Source of the DNA: Streptomyces halstedii
Lineage (GTDB): Bacteria; Actinomycetota; Actinomycetes; Streptomycetales; Streptomycetaceae
Direction of reading: 5' to 3'
Length of the DNA stretch: 64,000 bases
Assembly (NCBI GenBank): GCA_000720535.1
Contig: JOAZ01000024.1
Span: 1 to 64,000 of the forward strand
Shown: one piece after another, positions 26,391-34,811 of the stretch
Numbering within the stretch: position 1 is the stretch's first letter
Layout: each line of letters begins with the position of its first letter
Notes under the pieces: generated by a model
Told to the model about the DNA's origin: nothing
Databases searched by the model: none
Seen by the model: only the letters and a program-made list of their open reading frames with translations
Program-made: the position numbers and the translations under genes

Positions 26391-27494
26391 ATGGGCGCCA
26401 TGCCAGCCTCTCCCGAGTCCGCTCTGCCGATCCGGCTCAATGTCGACGACAGCGACGCGCCGTCCGACGTCGTGGACGCGCTGTTCCTCGGCCGTTTCGC
26501 GACGGGCGAGCAGCCGTACTCGCACAGTTCCTCCCTCGACCGGGTGAAGGCGGGGGCCAGCCTGCTGCCCGCGGAGGCCACGGTGCTGCGCGCCGCCCGC
26601 GACGACGACCGCAGCGCGACCCTGGCCGAGGGCGAGGGGTGGACCCTGCTGGTCTCGCGGTGGAACCGGGGCGCGGACGTGACCGTCACCGCCACCACCC
26701 CCGAACTGGCCGAAAAGGTGCTGTCCGAGGCGACCGCCGGGGCCCAGGACGAACCGGAACCGCAGCCGGAGAACGTGACGATGGGCTTCTGGTACGTCTC
26801 CCCCCGCCGCGGCCCGCACCGGACGACCCGGCAGATCGCCGCGGGCACCTGGGACGAGGTCCGGAACAACTACACGGCGCCGGTGGCCGACGCGATGGAC
26901 CGGCTGATGAAGGTCACCCCGGACGACATCGCCGGCCGGCTGCTCCTGCTGCACGGCCCTCCGGGCACCGGCAAGACCTCCGCGCTGCGCACGCTGGCCC
27001 GGTCCTGGCGGGACTGGTGCCAGGTGGACTGTGTACTGGACCCCGAGCGCCTCTTCAACGACGTCGGCTATCTGATGGACATCGCCATCGGGGAGGACGA
27101 GGGCTCGGCGAAGGGCCGCTGGCGGCTGCTGCTCCTGGAGGACTGCGACGAGCTGATCCGCGGCGAGGCCAAGCACACCGCGGGCCAGGCGCTGTCCCGG
27201 CTGCTGAACCTGACGGACGGTCTGCTGGGCCAGGGCCGCAACGTGCTGGTGGGGGTGACGACCAACGAGGACCTGGAGCGGCTGCACCCCGCGGTCGTCA
27301 GGCCGGGCCGCTGCCTGGCCCGGATCGAGGTCGGCCCGCTGACCCGCGCCGAATCGGTGTCCTGGCTGGGCGCGGAGGAGGGGCTCGGCCGCGAGGGCGC
27401 GACCCTGGCCGAACTGTTCGCGCTGCGCCGTGGCAGCGGTCCCGCGTCCGTGCCGAAGCAGGACGCGGGGGCGGACGCCGGCCTCTACCTCTGA
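26391..27494 (+). CDS. AAA family ATPase with DUF5925-like N-terminus
   Basis: A 367-residue protein. The N-terminal half (about residues 1-165) is a distinct domain that I associate with DUF5925 proteins of Streptomyces. The C-terminal half is a single AAA module with Walker A GPPGTGKTSALRTL (about residue 188), Walker B RLLLLEDCDEL, sensor 1 VGVTTNEDL and the arginine-finger-like HPAVVRPGRCLARIE. It resembles the classical AAA (FtsH/BCS1-like) group. Partner and substrate are unknown. An ATG three codons downstream (26400) is equally possible; no clear ribosome site exists. Confidence 0.82.
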   Translation: MGAMPASPESALPIRLNVDDSDAPSDVVDALFLGRFATGEQPYSHSSSLDRVKAGASLLPAEATVLRAARDDDRSATLAEGEGWTLLVSRWNRGADVTVTATTPELAEKVLSEATAGAQDEPEPQPENVTMGFWYVSPRRGPHRTTRQIAAGTWDEVRNNYTAPVADAMDRLMKVTPDDIAGRLLLLHGPPGTGKTSALRTLARSWRDWCQVDCVLDPERLFNDVGYLMDIAIGEDEGSAKGRWRLLLLEDCDELIRGEAKHTAGQALSRLLNLTDGLLGQGRNVLVGVTTNEDLERLHPAVVRPGRCLARIEVGPLTRAESVSWLGAEEGLGREGATLAELFALRRGSGPASVPKQDAGADAGLYL

Positions 27495-27618
27495 CCGGAT
27501 CGCTCCCTCTCCGGCCAGGCCGTTCCCCTCCCCACTCGGGCCGGGCCTTTCCCTCCTCCGGCCAGGCTCTTCGCCTTCCGGTCCGGTCTTTCCCCTCTGA
27601 GGCCCGGCCCCCGGGGCG

Positions 27619-27993
27619 TCATCCCCCGTAGGCCGCCCGGACCGCGTCCTCGGCCCGAGACAGCGCCTCGGCCCGCGACAGGCCGAGGCGTCTGGCCTGC
27701 TCGGCGTAGTCCTGGGCGGCAGTGGCCGCCTTGCGCTCCGCCGCGCCGCCCGCGGCGGCGACGAACGTCCCGTGGCGGCCCCGGGTCTCGATCACCCCGT
27801 CGGCCTCCAGCGCGCGGTAGGCCTTGGCCACCGTGTTGGCGGCGAGGCCCAGTTCCTCGGCGAGGCCGCGTACCGTCGGCAGCCGGAAGCCGACGGGCAG
27901 GGCGCCGGAGCGGGCCTGTTCGGAGAGCTGGGCGCGCAGTTGCTCGTAGGGCGCGATGGCGGAGTCCGGGTCAAGGGCGATCGTCAGGGTCAC
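27619..27993 (-). CDS. Small GntR family regulator (YtrA type)
   Basis: A 124-residue regulator. The winged helix (about residues 10-78) contains PYEQLRAQLSEQARSG, LPTVRGLAEELGLAANTVAK and the wing IETRGRHGTFV; only a short helical tail follows, as in YtrA-type regulators that usually control ABC transporters. GTG at 27993 begins VTLTIALDPDS. No transporter adjoins it. The gene downstream of its 3' side is the AAA ATPase, convergent, with a CT-rich degenerate repeat between. Confidence 0.85.
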   Translation of the reverse strand: MTLTIALDPDSAIAPYEQLRAQLSEQARSGALPVGFRLPTVRGLAEELGLAANTVAKAYRALEADGVIETRGRHGTFVAAAGGAAERKAATAAQDYAEQARRLGLSRAEALSRAEDAVRAAYGG

Positions 27994-28062
27994 GGCCCGA
28001 TTCTCCCCCACCACCGGAAATTCGGAGGCGCCCGCCCCGGCCGTCCGCGTAGCGTCCGCCCC

Positions 28063-28983
28063 ATGACGGTGACGGTACGAGACTTCCGGCCCACCGACGC
28101 CGAGGCCTGGGTACGGGTGCGGCGCGCCGCCCTTCCGTACATGGTGACGACGCCCGGCCAGGTCCTGTACGACCTGGCATGCGCGCACTCCGGGCGGCGG
28201 TACCGGCTGCTGGTCGCGGAGGAGGACGGCGAGGTGACGGGGACCGCGCAGGTGGGCCTCTCCCACGACAGCCCGGTGCCCGGTCAGGGGTTCTGCAACG
28301 TGTACACCGACCCGGAGCGGCTGGGCCGGGGAGCGGGCTCGCTGCTGGTGGCCACGGCCGAGGAGTATCTGGCCGGGGCCGGGGCGAGGAGCGTCCACAC
28401 CTGGGTGCCGGACGAGCCGGCCGACCGCGCGTTCGCCGGGAAGCGCGGCTACGAGCCGCGCCGCCCGGCGCACTTCCTCCACCTCGACCTGGCCGGCGGC
28501 ACACTGCCGCCGCTCCGGGACGCGCCGCCCGGGGTGGAGCTGCGCAGCGCGGCGGACTTCGCGGACGATCCCCGTCCGCTGTTCGAGGCGGACGCGGAGG
28601 CCACCGCCGACGAGCCGAGCGACACCCCGGCCGAACTCACGGACTACGACGACTGGCTGGCCACCACCTGGCACCGGCCCGGCTTCGACCGCGCGCTCAC
28701 CTCGGTCGTGCTGGTGGACGGGGAGGTCGCCGCGTTCAGCGCGGCCACGACGGACGGCCTGACCCGCTACGGGACGGCGATGACCGGCACCCGCCGGGCC
28801 TTCCGCGGCCGGGGCCTGGCCAAGCTCGCGAAGAACGACTCGCTCCACCGGGCGCGGGCCGCCGGATACACGGACGCGTACACCGGCAACGACGCCGGGA
28901 ACGGCCCGATGCTGGCGGTCAACACCTGGTTCGGTTACACCGTCTGCGCCACGGAGGTACGTCATGTCCGCGCCCTCGTCTGA
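28063..28983 (+). CDS. Tandem GNAT acetyltransferase
   Basis: A 306-residue protein with two GNAT folds. The first contains GTAQVGLSHDS and the acetyl-CoA loop ERLGRGAGSLLVATAEEYL (about residues 86-104). The second contains VVLVDGEVAAFSAATTDG and AFRGRGLAKLAKNDSLHRAR (about 246-265), followed by NTWFGYTVC. Two-domain GNATs in Streptomyces include mycothiol synthase-like enzymes, but this one is too divergent to assign. It overlaps the DUF402 gene by 20 bp, so the two are translationally coupled. Confidence 0.9.
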   Translation: MTVTVRDFRPTDAEAWVRVRRAALPYMVTTPGQVLYDLACAHSGRRYRLLVAEEDGEVTGTAQVGLSHDSPVPGQGFCNVYTDPERLGRGAGSLLVATAEEYLAGAGARSVHTWVPDEPADRAFAGKRGYEPRRPAHFLHLDLAGGTLPPLRDAPPGVELRSAADFADDPRPLFEADAEATADEPSDTPAELTDYDDWLATTWHRPGFDRALTSVVLVDGEVAAFSAATTDGLTRYGTAMTGTRRAFRGRGLAKLAKNDSLHRARAAGYTDAYTGNDAGNGPMLAVNTWFGYTVCATEVRHVRALV

Positions 28984-29518
28984 CCCCGCGAGCCCCCTGC
29001 CCGTGGCCCCGGCCGAGAGCCTGCCCGCGGCGGCCCCGGCCGGAGGGGGCCTGACCGTGGCCCTGGTCAAGGCCGGCCGCACCAAGATCCGGTATCCGGC
29101 CGAGACGGTACGGGACGACGGGTCCCGCGTCACCGTCCGGGCACCGTGGGCGGCCCCCGGGGTGCGGGACTTCGGCTTCGTGCGGTTCGAGCCGGGTGAC
29201 GTGTTCACCGAGCACTACTGGCGCGACCGGTGGTTCGCCATGAAGGAGGTCCGCACCGGCGAGGGCGCGCTGAAGGGCTGGTACTGCGACATCACCCGGC
29301 CCGCCGTCCTGGAGGGCTCCGAGCTGCTGGTCGAGGATCTGGACCTCGACCTGTGGGTGTCGGCGGACGGCTCGTCGGTCCTGCGCCTGGACGAGGACGA
29401 GTTCGCGGAGAGCGGCCTGGCGGACCGGGACCCGGAGGCCGCCGGGGCCGCGGTGCGGGCGCTGGACGAGCTGGAGCGGCTGGCCCGGACCGAGGGCCTG
29501 GCGGGGCTGCTCGGCTGA
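28964..29518 (+). CDS. DUF402 domain protein
   Basis: A 184-residue protein. The first 30 residues are Pro/Ala-rich. The DUF402 core follows: DVFTEHYWRDRWFAMKEVR, the metal- or phosphate-site-like GWYCDITRP segment, and ELLVEDLDLDLWVSADG. Members include nucleoside-phosphate phosphatases and RNase-associated domains, so hydrolysis of a phosphorylated compound is plausible but unproven. Its start lies inside the acetyltransferase gene. Confidence 0.85.
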   Translation: MSAPSSDPASPLPVAPAESLPAAAPAGGGLTVALVKAGRTKIRYPAETVRDDGSRVTVRAPWAAPGVRDFGFVRFEPGDVFTEHYWRDRWFAMKEVRTGEGALKGWYCDITRPAVLEGSELLVEDLDLDLWVSADGSSVLRLDEDEFAESGLADRDPEAAGAAVRALDELERLARTEGLAGLLG

Positions 29519-29537
29519 GACGCGCACCCTTCCTTAC

Positions 29538-29576
29538 ATGTGCATTATGCACATCGTAGGTATGATGCATAAGCAT
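29538..29576 (+). promoter_or_regulatory. Promoter region with two TGCATTATGCA-type palindromes before the SDR gene
   Basis: ATGTGCATTATGCACAT (29538-29554) is a perfect 17-bp palindrome. A related imperfect copy, ATGATGCATAAGCAT, follows at 29562-29576. A TATGAT -10-like hexamer (29561-29566) lies between and overlaps them. Such AT-rich palindromes stand out in this genome and would let a dimeric repressor cover both promoter elements. Confidence 0.65.
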
Positions 29577-29633
29577 GGCGTCGTGCGGGGGAACGGAGCG
29601 CCACCACGTACGAAACGAAGGAACTGCGCTGAC

Positions 29634-30377
29634 ATGACTCTGGAAAACAAGGTAGCGGTCGTCACCGGCGGTGCGTCCGGCATCGGGGAGGCCGTCACCC
29701 GGCTCTTCGTCGAACGCGGCGCCCGGGTCGTCGTCGTCGACCTCCAGCAGGAGGCCGGGGACGCGGTCGTCGCCGGTCTCGGGGACGCCGTGGCGTTCAT
29801 CCGGGGCGACGTCTCCGACCGCGCGGTCGCCGACCGGGCGGTCGCCACGGCCGTGGAGCGCTTCGGCGCCCTCGACGTCCTGGTGAACAACGCCAGCGCC
29901 TCCCGGGTGCGGCCCTTCGTGGAGCAGACCGAGGACGACTGGAGCCTCGCCCTGGACACCGGCCTCTTCGCCACCCGCAACTTCATGCTCGCCGCCTACC
30001 CGGAGCTGCGGAAGGCGCGGGGCGCGGTCGTCAACTTCGCCTCGGGCGCGGGCATCGACGGCCAGCCCAACCAGGCCTCGTACGCGGCGGCCAAGGAGGC
30101 CATCCGCGGCCTCAGCCGGGTCGTCGCCAACGAGTGGGCCGCGGACCAGATCCGGGTCAACGTCGTCTCGCCGATGGCGAAGACCGCGGGTGTCGCGCAG
30201 TGGGCCGAGGCCAACCCCGAGCAGTACGCGCTCTCCGCCGCCAAGGTCCCGCTGGGCCGCTTCGGGGACCCGCTGAAGGACGTCGCTCCGGTCATCGCCT
30301 TCCTGGCGAGCGACGACGCCCGCTACATCACGGGCCAGACCCTGATGGCCGACGGCGGGGCGATCAAGCTCCGCTGA
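29634..30377 (+). CDS. Short-chain dehydrogenase/reductase
   Basis: A 247-residue classical SDR. TGGASGIG (about residue 12), the NAD-type acidic residue in VVVDLQQ, NNAS near residue 86, the serine in NFASGAG and YAAAK complete the active site, and TGQTLMADGG is the typical C-terminal motif. It resembles 3-oxoacyl-ACP reductase-like enzymes, substrate unknown. ATG 29634 was chosen (MTLENKVAV) after GAAGGAA. The double palindrome upstream implies tight control by a regulator that is not evident nearby. Confidence 0.9.
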   Translation: MTLENKVAVVTGGASGIGEAVTRLFVERGARVVVVDLQQEAGDAVVAGLGDAVAFIRGDVSDRAVADRAVATAVERFGALDVLVNNASASRVRPFVEQTEDDWSLALDTGLFATRNFMLAAYPELRKARGAVVNFASGAGIDGQPNQASYAAAKEAIRGLSRVVANEWAADQIRVNVVSPMAKTAGVAQWAEANPEQYALSAAKVPLGRFGDPLKDVAPVIAFLASDDARYITGQTLMADGGAIKLR

Positions 30378-30425
30378 ACCGCCGACGCCGGGCGTCGCGG
30401 GCCAGGCGGGACTTTCGAAACACGC

Positions 30426-31904
30426 CTAGAGGGCCACCAGCTCCACCTCGTACCCGGCGGCGTTCGCCAGGTACGCGGCGTAGTGGCCGTCGCCTCCGGC
30501 GTACGGGTGGCGGTCGGGGAAGAGGAGGCGCCAGCCGTGGCCGGGGGCGCGGGCCACCAGGGCGTCGAGCGCGGCCCGGTCCCCCGCGTGGAACGCCAGG
30601 TGGTTGACTCCGGGGCGCAGCCGGTCGTGCGTGCCGCCGGACCCGTCCGGTGAGCAGACGACGGCCACATAGCCGTCGCCCCGCCGCCAGCTGCGGCCGT
30701 GCGCCCAGCGCTGGTACGGGACATGGCCCAGTTCGCCGAGCAGCCAGCCCCACTCCGCCTCCGCCTCCGCCAGGTCGGGCACCCACAGCTCGATGTGGTG
30801 CACCCGGCCCGTGGGGACGGCGGACAGCGGCAGCGGTACCGCGCGCCGGGGGCCGTCCGGGGTGTGGGCGACGGTGTCGCCGTCCTCGTGCCAGTGGAGG
30901 ACGAAGCGCTCCTCGGCGCGGTACGCCTCCAGTCCGGCGCGGCAGTAGGCGATCATGTCGTCCGGAAGGGCGTCCAGCCGGTACCAGCCGATCTCCGAGC
31001 ACTTCTCCGGCTCGGCGTTGCGGGGCGGGCGCTCCGGGTCGTACTCCGCCTCGAAGAACCAGCCCGTCCGGGGGCTGCCCCCGGGGCCCCGGTGCTGCAT
31101 GACCAACGCCACCCGGAGCTCCTCGGGGCGGAGTGCGACCCCGGTCTCCTCGGCCGCCTCCCGGATCATGGCCTCCCGGACGTCCTCGCCGTCCTCAGCG
31201 TGGCCGGAGGGCGCGTGGAGCAGGCCGTCCGCGTATCCGGTGCCCGCCCGGCGGGCGAGCAGCACCTCGGGGCCGCGCCGCAGGAGGAGGTGGACGTCCA
31301 CCACCTCGGCGTGCCGGTGCGGCGGTTCGGCGCGGGCCACCAGGGCGTACCGCTCGTCGTCGACCTCCCTGCCCCAGAGCCGGGCGTCCCCGGAGAGCGG
31401 CTCGTGGTGGACGCGCTCGGTGAACGGGGCGAGCAGGGCGGTGAGCCGGGCCGCCGACAGGCCCTCGCCGCCCCACACCCCCTCGATCAGCACCAGCCGG
31501 CCGCCGGGCCGCAGCAGGGAGAACCAGTGCCGCAGGGCGGCTTCGGGGTCGGGCAGCAGCCACACCACGTGCCGGGCCAGGACCACGTCGAACCGCCGGG
31601 GTCCCACCGGGGGGTGTCCGGCGTCCCCCACGAGCACCTCGGTGCCGGTCCCGGCCAGCTTGGTCCGCGCCTGCCCGGCCATGCGCGGCGACCGGTCGAC
31701 GGCGGTGACCCGGTGCCCCTGGCCGGCGACGAGGAGGGCGAGGCTGCCGGTGCCGCATCCGAGGTCGAGCACCTCGGAGCGTGCGGCGGGCAGCCAGCCC
31801 TCCATCCGCCGCGCCCAGGCGGCGCGGACGGCGGGGTCGAGAAGTCCGTGGTCGGGCTCGTCGTCGAAGGAGTCGGCGGCGGCGTCCCAGTCGGTCGTGG
31901 TCAT
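30426..31904 (-). CDS. Three-domain fusion: SAM methyltransferase, Nudix hydrolase, VOC/glyoxalase
   Basis: A 492-residue single-frame protein. Residues about 1-200 are a class I methyltransferase (LDLGCGTGSLALLVAGQGH, DVVLARHVVWLLPDPEAAL). Residues about 205-345 are a Nudix hydrolase with a complete box (GHAEDGEDVREAMIREAAEE followed by TGV). Residues about 365-492 are a VOC-fold domain (HHIELWVPDLAEAEAEWGWL, NHLAFHAGDR and GYEVELV, holding the H/E metal ligands). Each part usually stands alone. The fusion suggests channelled repair or detoxification, but no substrate can be named. ATG 31904 begins MTTTDWDAAA. Confidence 0.88.
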   Translation of the reverse strand: MTTTDWDAAADSFDDEPDHGLLDPAVRAAWARRMEGWLPAARSEVLDLGCGTGSLALLVAGQGHRVTAVDRSPRMAGQARTKLAGTGTEVLVGDAGHPPVGPRRFDVVLARHVVWLLPDPEAALRHWFSLLRPGGRLVLIEGVWGGEGLSAARLTALLAPFTERVHHEPLSGDARLWGREVDDERYALVARAEPPHRHAEVVDVHLLLRRGPEVLLARRAGTGYADGLLHAPSGHAEDGEDVREAMIREAAEETGVALRPEELRVALVMQHRGPGGSPRTGWFFEAEYDPERPPRNAEPEKCSEIGWYRLDALPDDMIAYCRAGLEAYRAEERFVLHWHEDGDTVAHTPDGPRRAVPLPLSAVPTGRVHHIELWVPDLAEAEAEWGWLLGELGHVPYQRWAHGRSWRRGDGYVAVVCSPDGSGGTHDRLRPGVNHLAFHAGDRAALDALVARAPGHGWRLLFPDRHPYAGGDGHYAAYLANAAGYEVELVAL

Positions 31905-32019
31905 ACCGCCGATCTTCTCAGCCGCCACCGACAGCGCCGCCGTCCCCGTCACGCCCGAACGCCCGCCCGTACGCGGACGGGCGGGCACGCGTGGCACCGT
32001 CCCGGGGTTGCCCGGACGG

Positions 32020-32574
32020 TCAGGACTGCTTGATCGCGGAGACGTCGAACTCCAGCACGACCTTGTCGCCGACGAGGACGCCGCCGCCTTCCAGCGGGGC
32101 GTTCCAGGTGACGCCGTAGTCCTTGCGGCTGATCTCCACGGATCCCTCGAAGCCGGCCCGGGTGTTGCCCATCGGGTCGGTGGCGCTGCCCTGGAAGGAG
32201 AACGGGATGGTCACGGAACGAGTGGTGCCCTTGATGGTCAGGTCGCCGGCGACCTCGACCTTGTCGTTCTCCAGCACCCGCACCCCGGTGGAGGAGAAGG
32301 TGATGTCGGGGTGGGCGGGCGCGTCCAGGAAGTCGTTGGTGCGCAGGTGCTCGTCGCGCTGCTCGTTGCCGGTGTCGATGCTGGCCGCCTTGATGGTGAC
32401 GGTCACCGAGGACCGTTCGGGCTCGGCGCCGTCGATCTGCGCGGTGCCTTCGAACTCCCGGAACGAGCCGCGGACCTTGGTGACCATCGCGTGGCGGGCC
32501 ACGAAGCCGATCTGGGTGTGGGCCGGGTCCAGCGCGTAGGTCCCGGTCAGTTCGGCGCGGGGAACGGTCGTCAT
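32020..32574 (-). CDS. YceI family lipid-binding protein
   Basis: A 184-residue lipocalin-like barrel. YceI proteins bind isoprenoid or fatty-acid chains. Visible motifs are YALDPAHTQIGFVARHAMVT at the start, the central HPDITFSSTG, LTIKGTTRSVTIPF and the ending VVLEFDVSAIKQ. There is no signal peptide, as is common for actinobacterial members. ATG 32574 has GGAGG at 5-bp spacing; a GTG one codon earlier is an alternative. It stands alone between the triple-fusion gene and the esterase gene. Confidence 0.92.
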   Translation of the reverse strand: MTTVPRAELTGTYALDPAHTQIGFVARHAMVTKVRGSFREFEGTAQIDGAEPERSSVTVTIKAASIDTGNEQRDEHLRTNDFLDAPAHPDITFSSTGVRVLENDKVEVAGDLTIKGTTRSVTIPFSFQGSATDPMGNTRAGFEGSVEISRKDYGVTWNAPLEGGGVLVGDKVVLEFDVSAIKQS

Positions 32575-32692
32575 CACTACCTCCGCTAGGAACGGTCGGC
32601 GGCTGAGGCCTCCGCCTCGTCACCCGCCCACGGTAGGCGCCCGCGCCGCCCGCCGCCTCCCGGGCCCGCCGGCCGGCGCGGGCCCGTGACCG

Positions 32693-32728
32693 CCGGGGCC
32701 CCGCGCTCCTGACCGCGCGGGGCCCCGG
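32693..32728 (-). terminator. Stem-loop terminator after the esterase gene
   Basis: CCGGGGCCCCGCGC (32693-32706) pairs perfectly with GCGCGGGGCCCCGG (32715-32728), giving a 14-bp stem with an 8-nt loop. It begins 16 bp past the esterase stop. Confidence 0.8.
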
Positions 32729-32743
32729 TCCTTCCTCAACCGA

Positions 32744-33640
32744 TCACGAGAGGCAGGTGGTCGGGGTGGCGTGCGCCGGGTCGAGGGCGTTGGCGACCTC
32801 GTGGAAGGCCACCCGGTCGATCGTCCCGATCGCGACGTGCTCGGACAAGGAGAGCGGGCACAGGTCCTGGAGCAGGACGTTGCGTACGTCCGGCCCGTCC
32901 AGGTACTGCGTGCGGTACGGGGTGACGACCTCGTCGTACCGGGTGGCGATCACCGTGTAGCGGACGCCGGGCACGGTGTCCCCGCCGGCCGTGAGCCCGG
33001 TGATGAACCGCGACCCGGCGACCTGGTCGGCGAGCCCCGGGGTCTTCTCGGTGATGAGGTGTCCGAGCCCCGGGAAGTACGGCAGCAGCCCGGTGAGGCC
33101 GAGCAGGGTGGTGCCGTGGTTGTCGGGGGCGATCCCGACGAGGGCGTTCACCTTGGCGGCACCGCCGAGGAACTTCAGGTAGTAGTGGGGCATCATCCCG
33201 CCCTGCGAGTGGCCCACGAGGTCGGCCTCGGGGGCTCCGGTGGCGGCGAGCACCCGGTCGACGTAGACGGCGAGCTGCCCGGCCGACGCGTCGATGGGGC
33301 CGAGGCCGCCGATGTGCGGGAGGCCGGGGAGCTGCCCGTAGTCGAGCGAGAAGACGCAGTAGCCCCGGTTGACGAGGTAGGGGGCGAGGACCAGCCAGTT
33401 GTCGACGGAGTTGGCGAAGGTCCCGTGGACCAGGACGACGGGGCGGGGGTGGGCCGTGGAGGGCTTGCAGGAGAAGTCGTTCCAGCCACGGGAGGTGGCG
33501 GCCTGCGCGGAGGTGGGGGCGGATGCGGTGGGGGCGGCCGTCGCGGTCGCCGCCGTGGGGACGACGAGCGCGAGGGCCGCGAGCAGCAGTGCGGCGAAGG
33601 GGGTTCGGCGTGCGCGCGGGGCACGGGTCCAGGGCAGCAT
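32744..33640 (-). CDS. Secreted lipase/esterase (alpha/beta hydrolase)
   Basis: A 298-residue protein. A Sec signal (RRTPFAALLLAALALVVPTA) ends near AAPTAS. The mature part shows the oxyanion segment PVVLVHGTFAN, the nucleophile elbow LVGHSQGGMMPHYYLKFL (Ser about residue 154), an aspartate in TRYDEVVTPY and a C-terminal histidine in SLSEHVAIG or FHEVAN. Four cysteines may form two disulfides. It resembles the secreted lipase/esterase family of Streptomyces with true lipase activity toward short to long esters. Two direct-repeat pairs lie upstream and may be its control region. Confidence 0.92.
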   Translation of the reverse strand: MLPWTRAPRARRTPFAALLLAALALVVPTAATATAAPTASAPTSAQAATSRGWNDFSCKPSTAHPRPVVLVHGTFANSVDNWLVLAPYLVNRGYCVFSLDYGQLPGLPHIGGLGPIDASAGQLAVYVDRVLAATGAPEADLVGHSQGGMMPHYYLKFLGGAAKVNALVGIAPDNHGTTLLGLTGLLPYFPGLGHLITEKTPGLADQVAGSRFITGLTAGGDTVPGVRYTVIATRYDEVVTPYRTQYLDGPDVRNVLLQDLCPLSLSEHVAIGTIDRVAFHEVANALDPAHATPTTCLS

Positions 33641-33715
33641 CGGGTGGTCTCCTTGCGGCTCAAGGGGTGCGATGTCGGTGCGCCCTGCGGTCCGGACCAC
33701 AAGTGGGGGATTGTT

Positions 33716-33792
33716 CTACGTGCTCAGGATTTCCTACGTGCTCATGTCAAGTTACGCATGGGTAGCCCGGCACGGGAAGTTACGCGTCGGTA
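33716..33792 (-). promoter_or_regulatory. Two pairs of direct repeats upstream of the esterase gene
   Basis: CTACGTGCTCA occurs at 33716-33726 and 33734-33744 (18-bp period). AAGTTACGCATGGGTA (33749-33764) and AAGTTACGCGTCGGTA (33777-33792) repeat with a 28-bp period, and each contains a TTAC-N5-GGTA imperfect palindrome. They lie 75-150 bp before the esterase start in unusually AT-rich DNA. A TetR- or FadR-type operator pair is plausible. Confidence 0.5.
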
Positions 33793-33812
33793 AAAAAACG
33801 GGGCGCGTGTGC

Positions 33813-34811
33813 TCAGGCCGCCAGCCGCCCCGGTTTCACGGCCTGCGGGCCGAACTTCGCCCGCACCTGGTCGGACACCGCCTCGATCCGCCGGGCCCGC
33901 TCGTCCACCGGGTCGAAGGAGAGCTGGTGGGCGGCCCGTTCCGCGTCGTGCAGCCCCTCCGCCCGCAACGCGAACCCCCGCACCCGCGCCCGTTGCAGCG
34001 CGAACGAGTCCTGGACCCGGTACACCAGCGCGGTGAGCGCCGCCGAGTGGGCGGTGGGTTCGGGGAGCGTACGGCTGCGGGTCAGCGTCGTGCAGCCGCT
34101 CCGGCCGGCGTACCGCACGGTGACCGCGAGCGAGCGGCAGACCTGCCCGTCGGCGCGCAGCCTGGCCCCCAGCTCCTCGGTGAGCGAGAGGAGCGCGCGG
34201 CGGTGCCGCTCGGGGTCCAGTTCGTCGCGGGGGAAGGAGCGTTCGGCGCCGATGGACCGGGCGGCGGCGTTCGGGACGACCCGGGTGCGGTCGATGCCGT
34301 TGGCCCGTTCCCACAGGTCGCGGCCGGTCCGTACCCCGGTGATCCGCTGGAGGGTGGCGAGCGGAGCGGCGGCGATCCGGCCGACGGAGTCGAGCCCGTA
34401 TCCGCACAGGGTGCGCGCGGTCGCCGGGCCGACGCCGTCCAGCGCCGCGGCGGGCTTGGCCGCGAGGAAGCCGGCCGTCTCGTCCTCGGGCACCGTGAAG
34501 GTGGTCCCGGGTGCCGCCTGGCGTGCCGCCATCCGGGCCAGCATGGGATTGACAGCCGCCCCGATCGCGCAGTCCACGCCGTGCAGGGCGAGCGCGCGGA
34601 CCCGGATCACCGAGGCGAGTCCCGCCACGTCCTGCCCGAAGTAGCGCAGTGCCCCGCCGACATCGGCGAGCGCTCCGTCGGGCGGCGCGGCCTCGACGAC
34701 CGGGGTGAACGCGCCGAGGAGCGCGAGCAGGCCCTCGTAGGCCGCGCTGTCCGGCGGGCCGCCGCCGATCCGCCGGAACCGCAGGCACAGGACGGCCGGT
34801 TGCCCGCTCAT
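33813..34811 (-). CDS. imuB: ImuB-like inactive Y-family DNA polymerase
   Basis: A 332-residue Y-family polymerase homologue. The helix-hairpin-helix region FLAAKPAAALDGVGPATART (about residues 125-145) and the little-finger part are recognisable. The catalytic DExD and SIDE acidic motifs of active Y polymerases are not seen, as expected of ImuB, which bridges the beta clamp and DnaE2 in translesion synthesis. It follows dnaE2 with an ATGA overlap, so it is translationally coupled. A C-terminal clamp-binding motif is not obvious. Confidence 0.82.
   Translation of the reverse strand: MSGQPAVLCLRFRRIGGGPPDSAAYEGLLALLGAFTPVVEAAPPDGALADVGGALRYFGQDVAGLASVIRVRALALHGVDCAIGAAVNPMLARMAARQAAPGTTFTVPEDETAGFLAAKPAAALDGVGPATARTLCGYGLDSVGRIAAAPLATLQRITGVRTGRDLWERANGIDRTRVVPNAAARSIGAERSFPRDELDPERHRRALLSLTEELGARLRADGQVCRSLAVTVRYAGRSGCTTLTRSRTLPEPTAHSAALTALVYRVQDSFALQRARVRGFALRAEGLHDAERAAHQLSFDPVDERARRIEAVSDQVRAKFGPQAVKPGRLAA

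Noticed and set aside
27495-27618. CT-rich degenerate repeat between the AAA ATPase and GntR genes as a possible small RNA
   Set aside because: No promoter or stable stem could be seen; it reads as low-complexity intergenic DNA.
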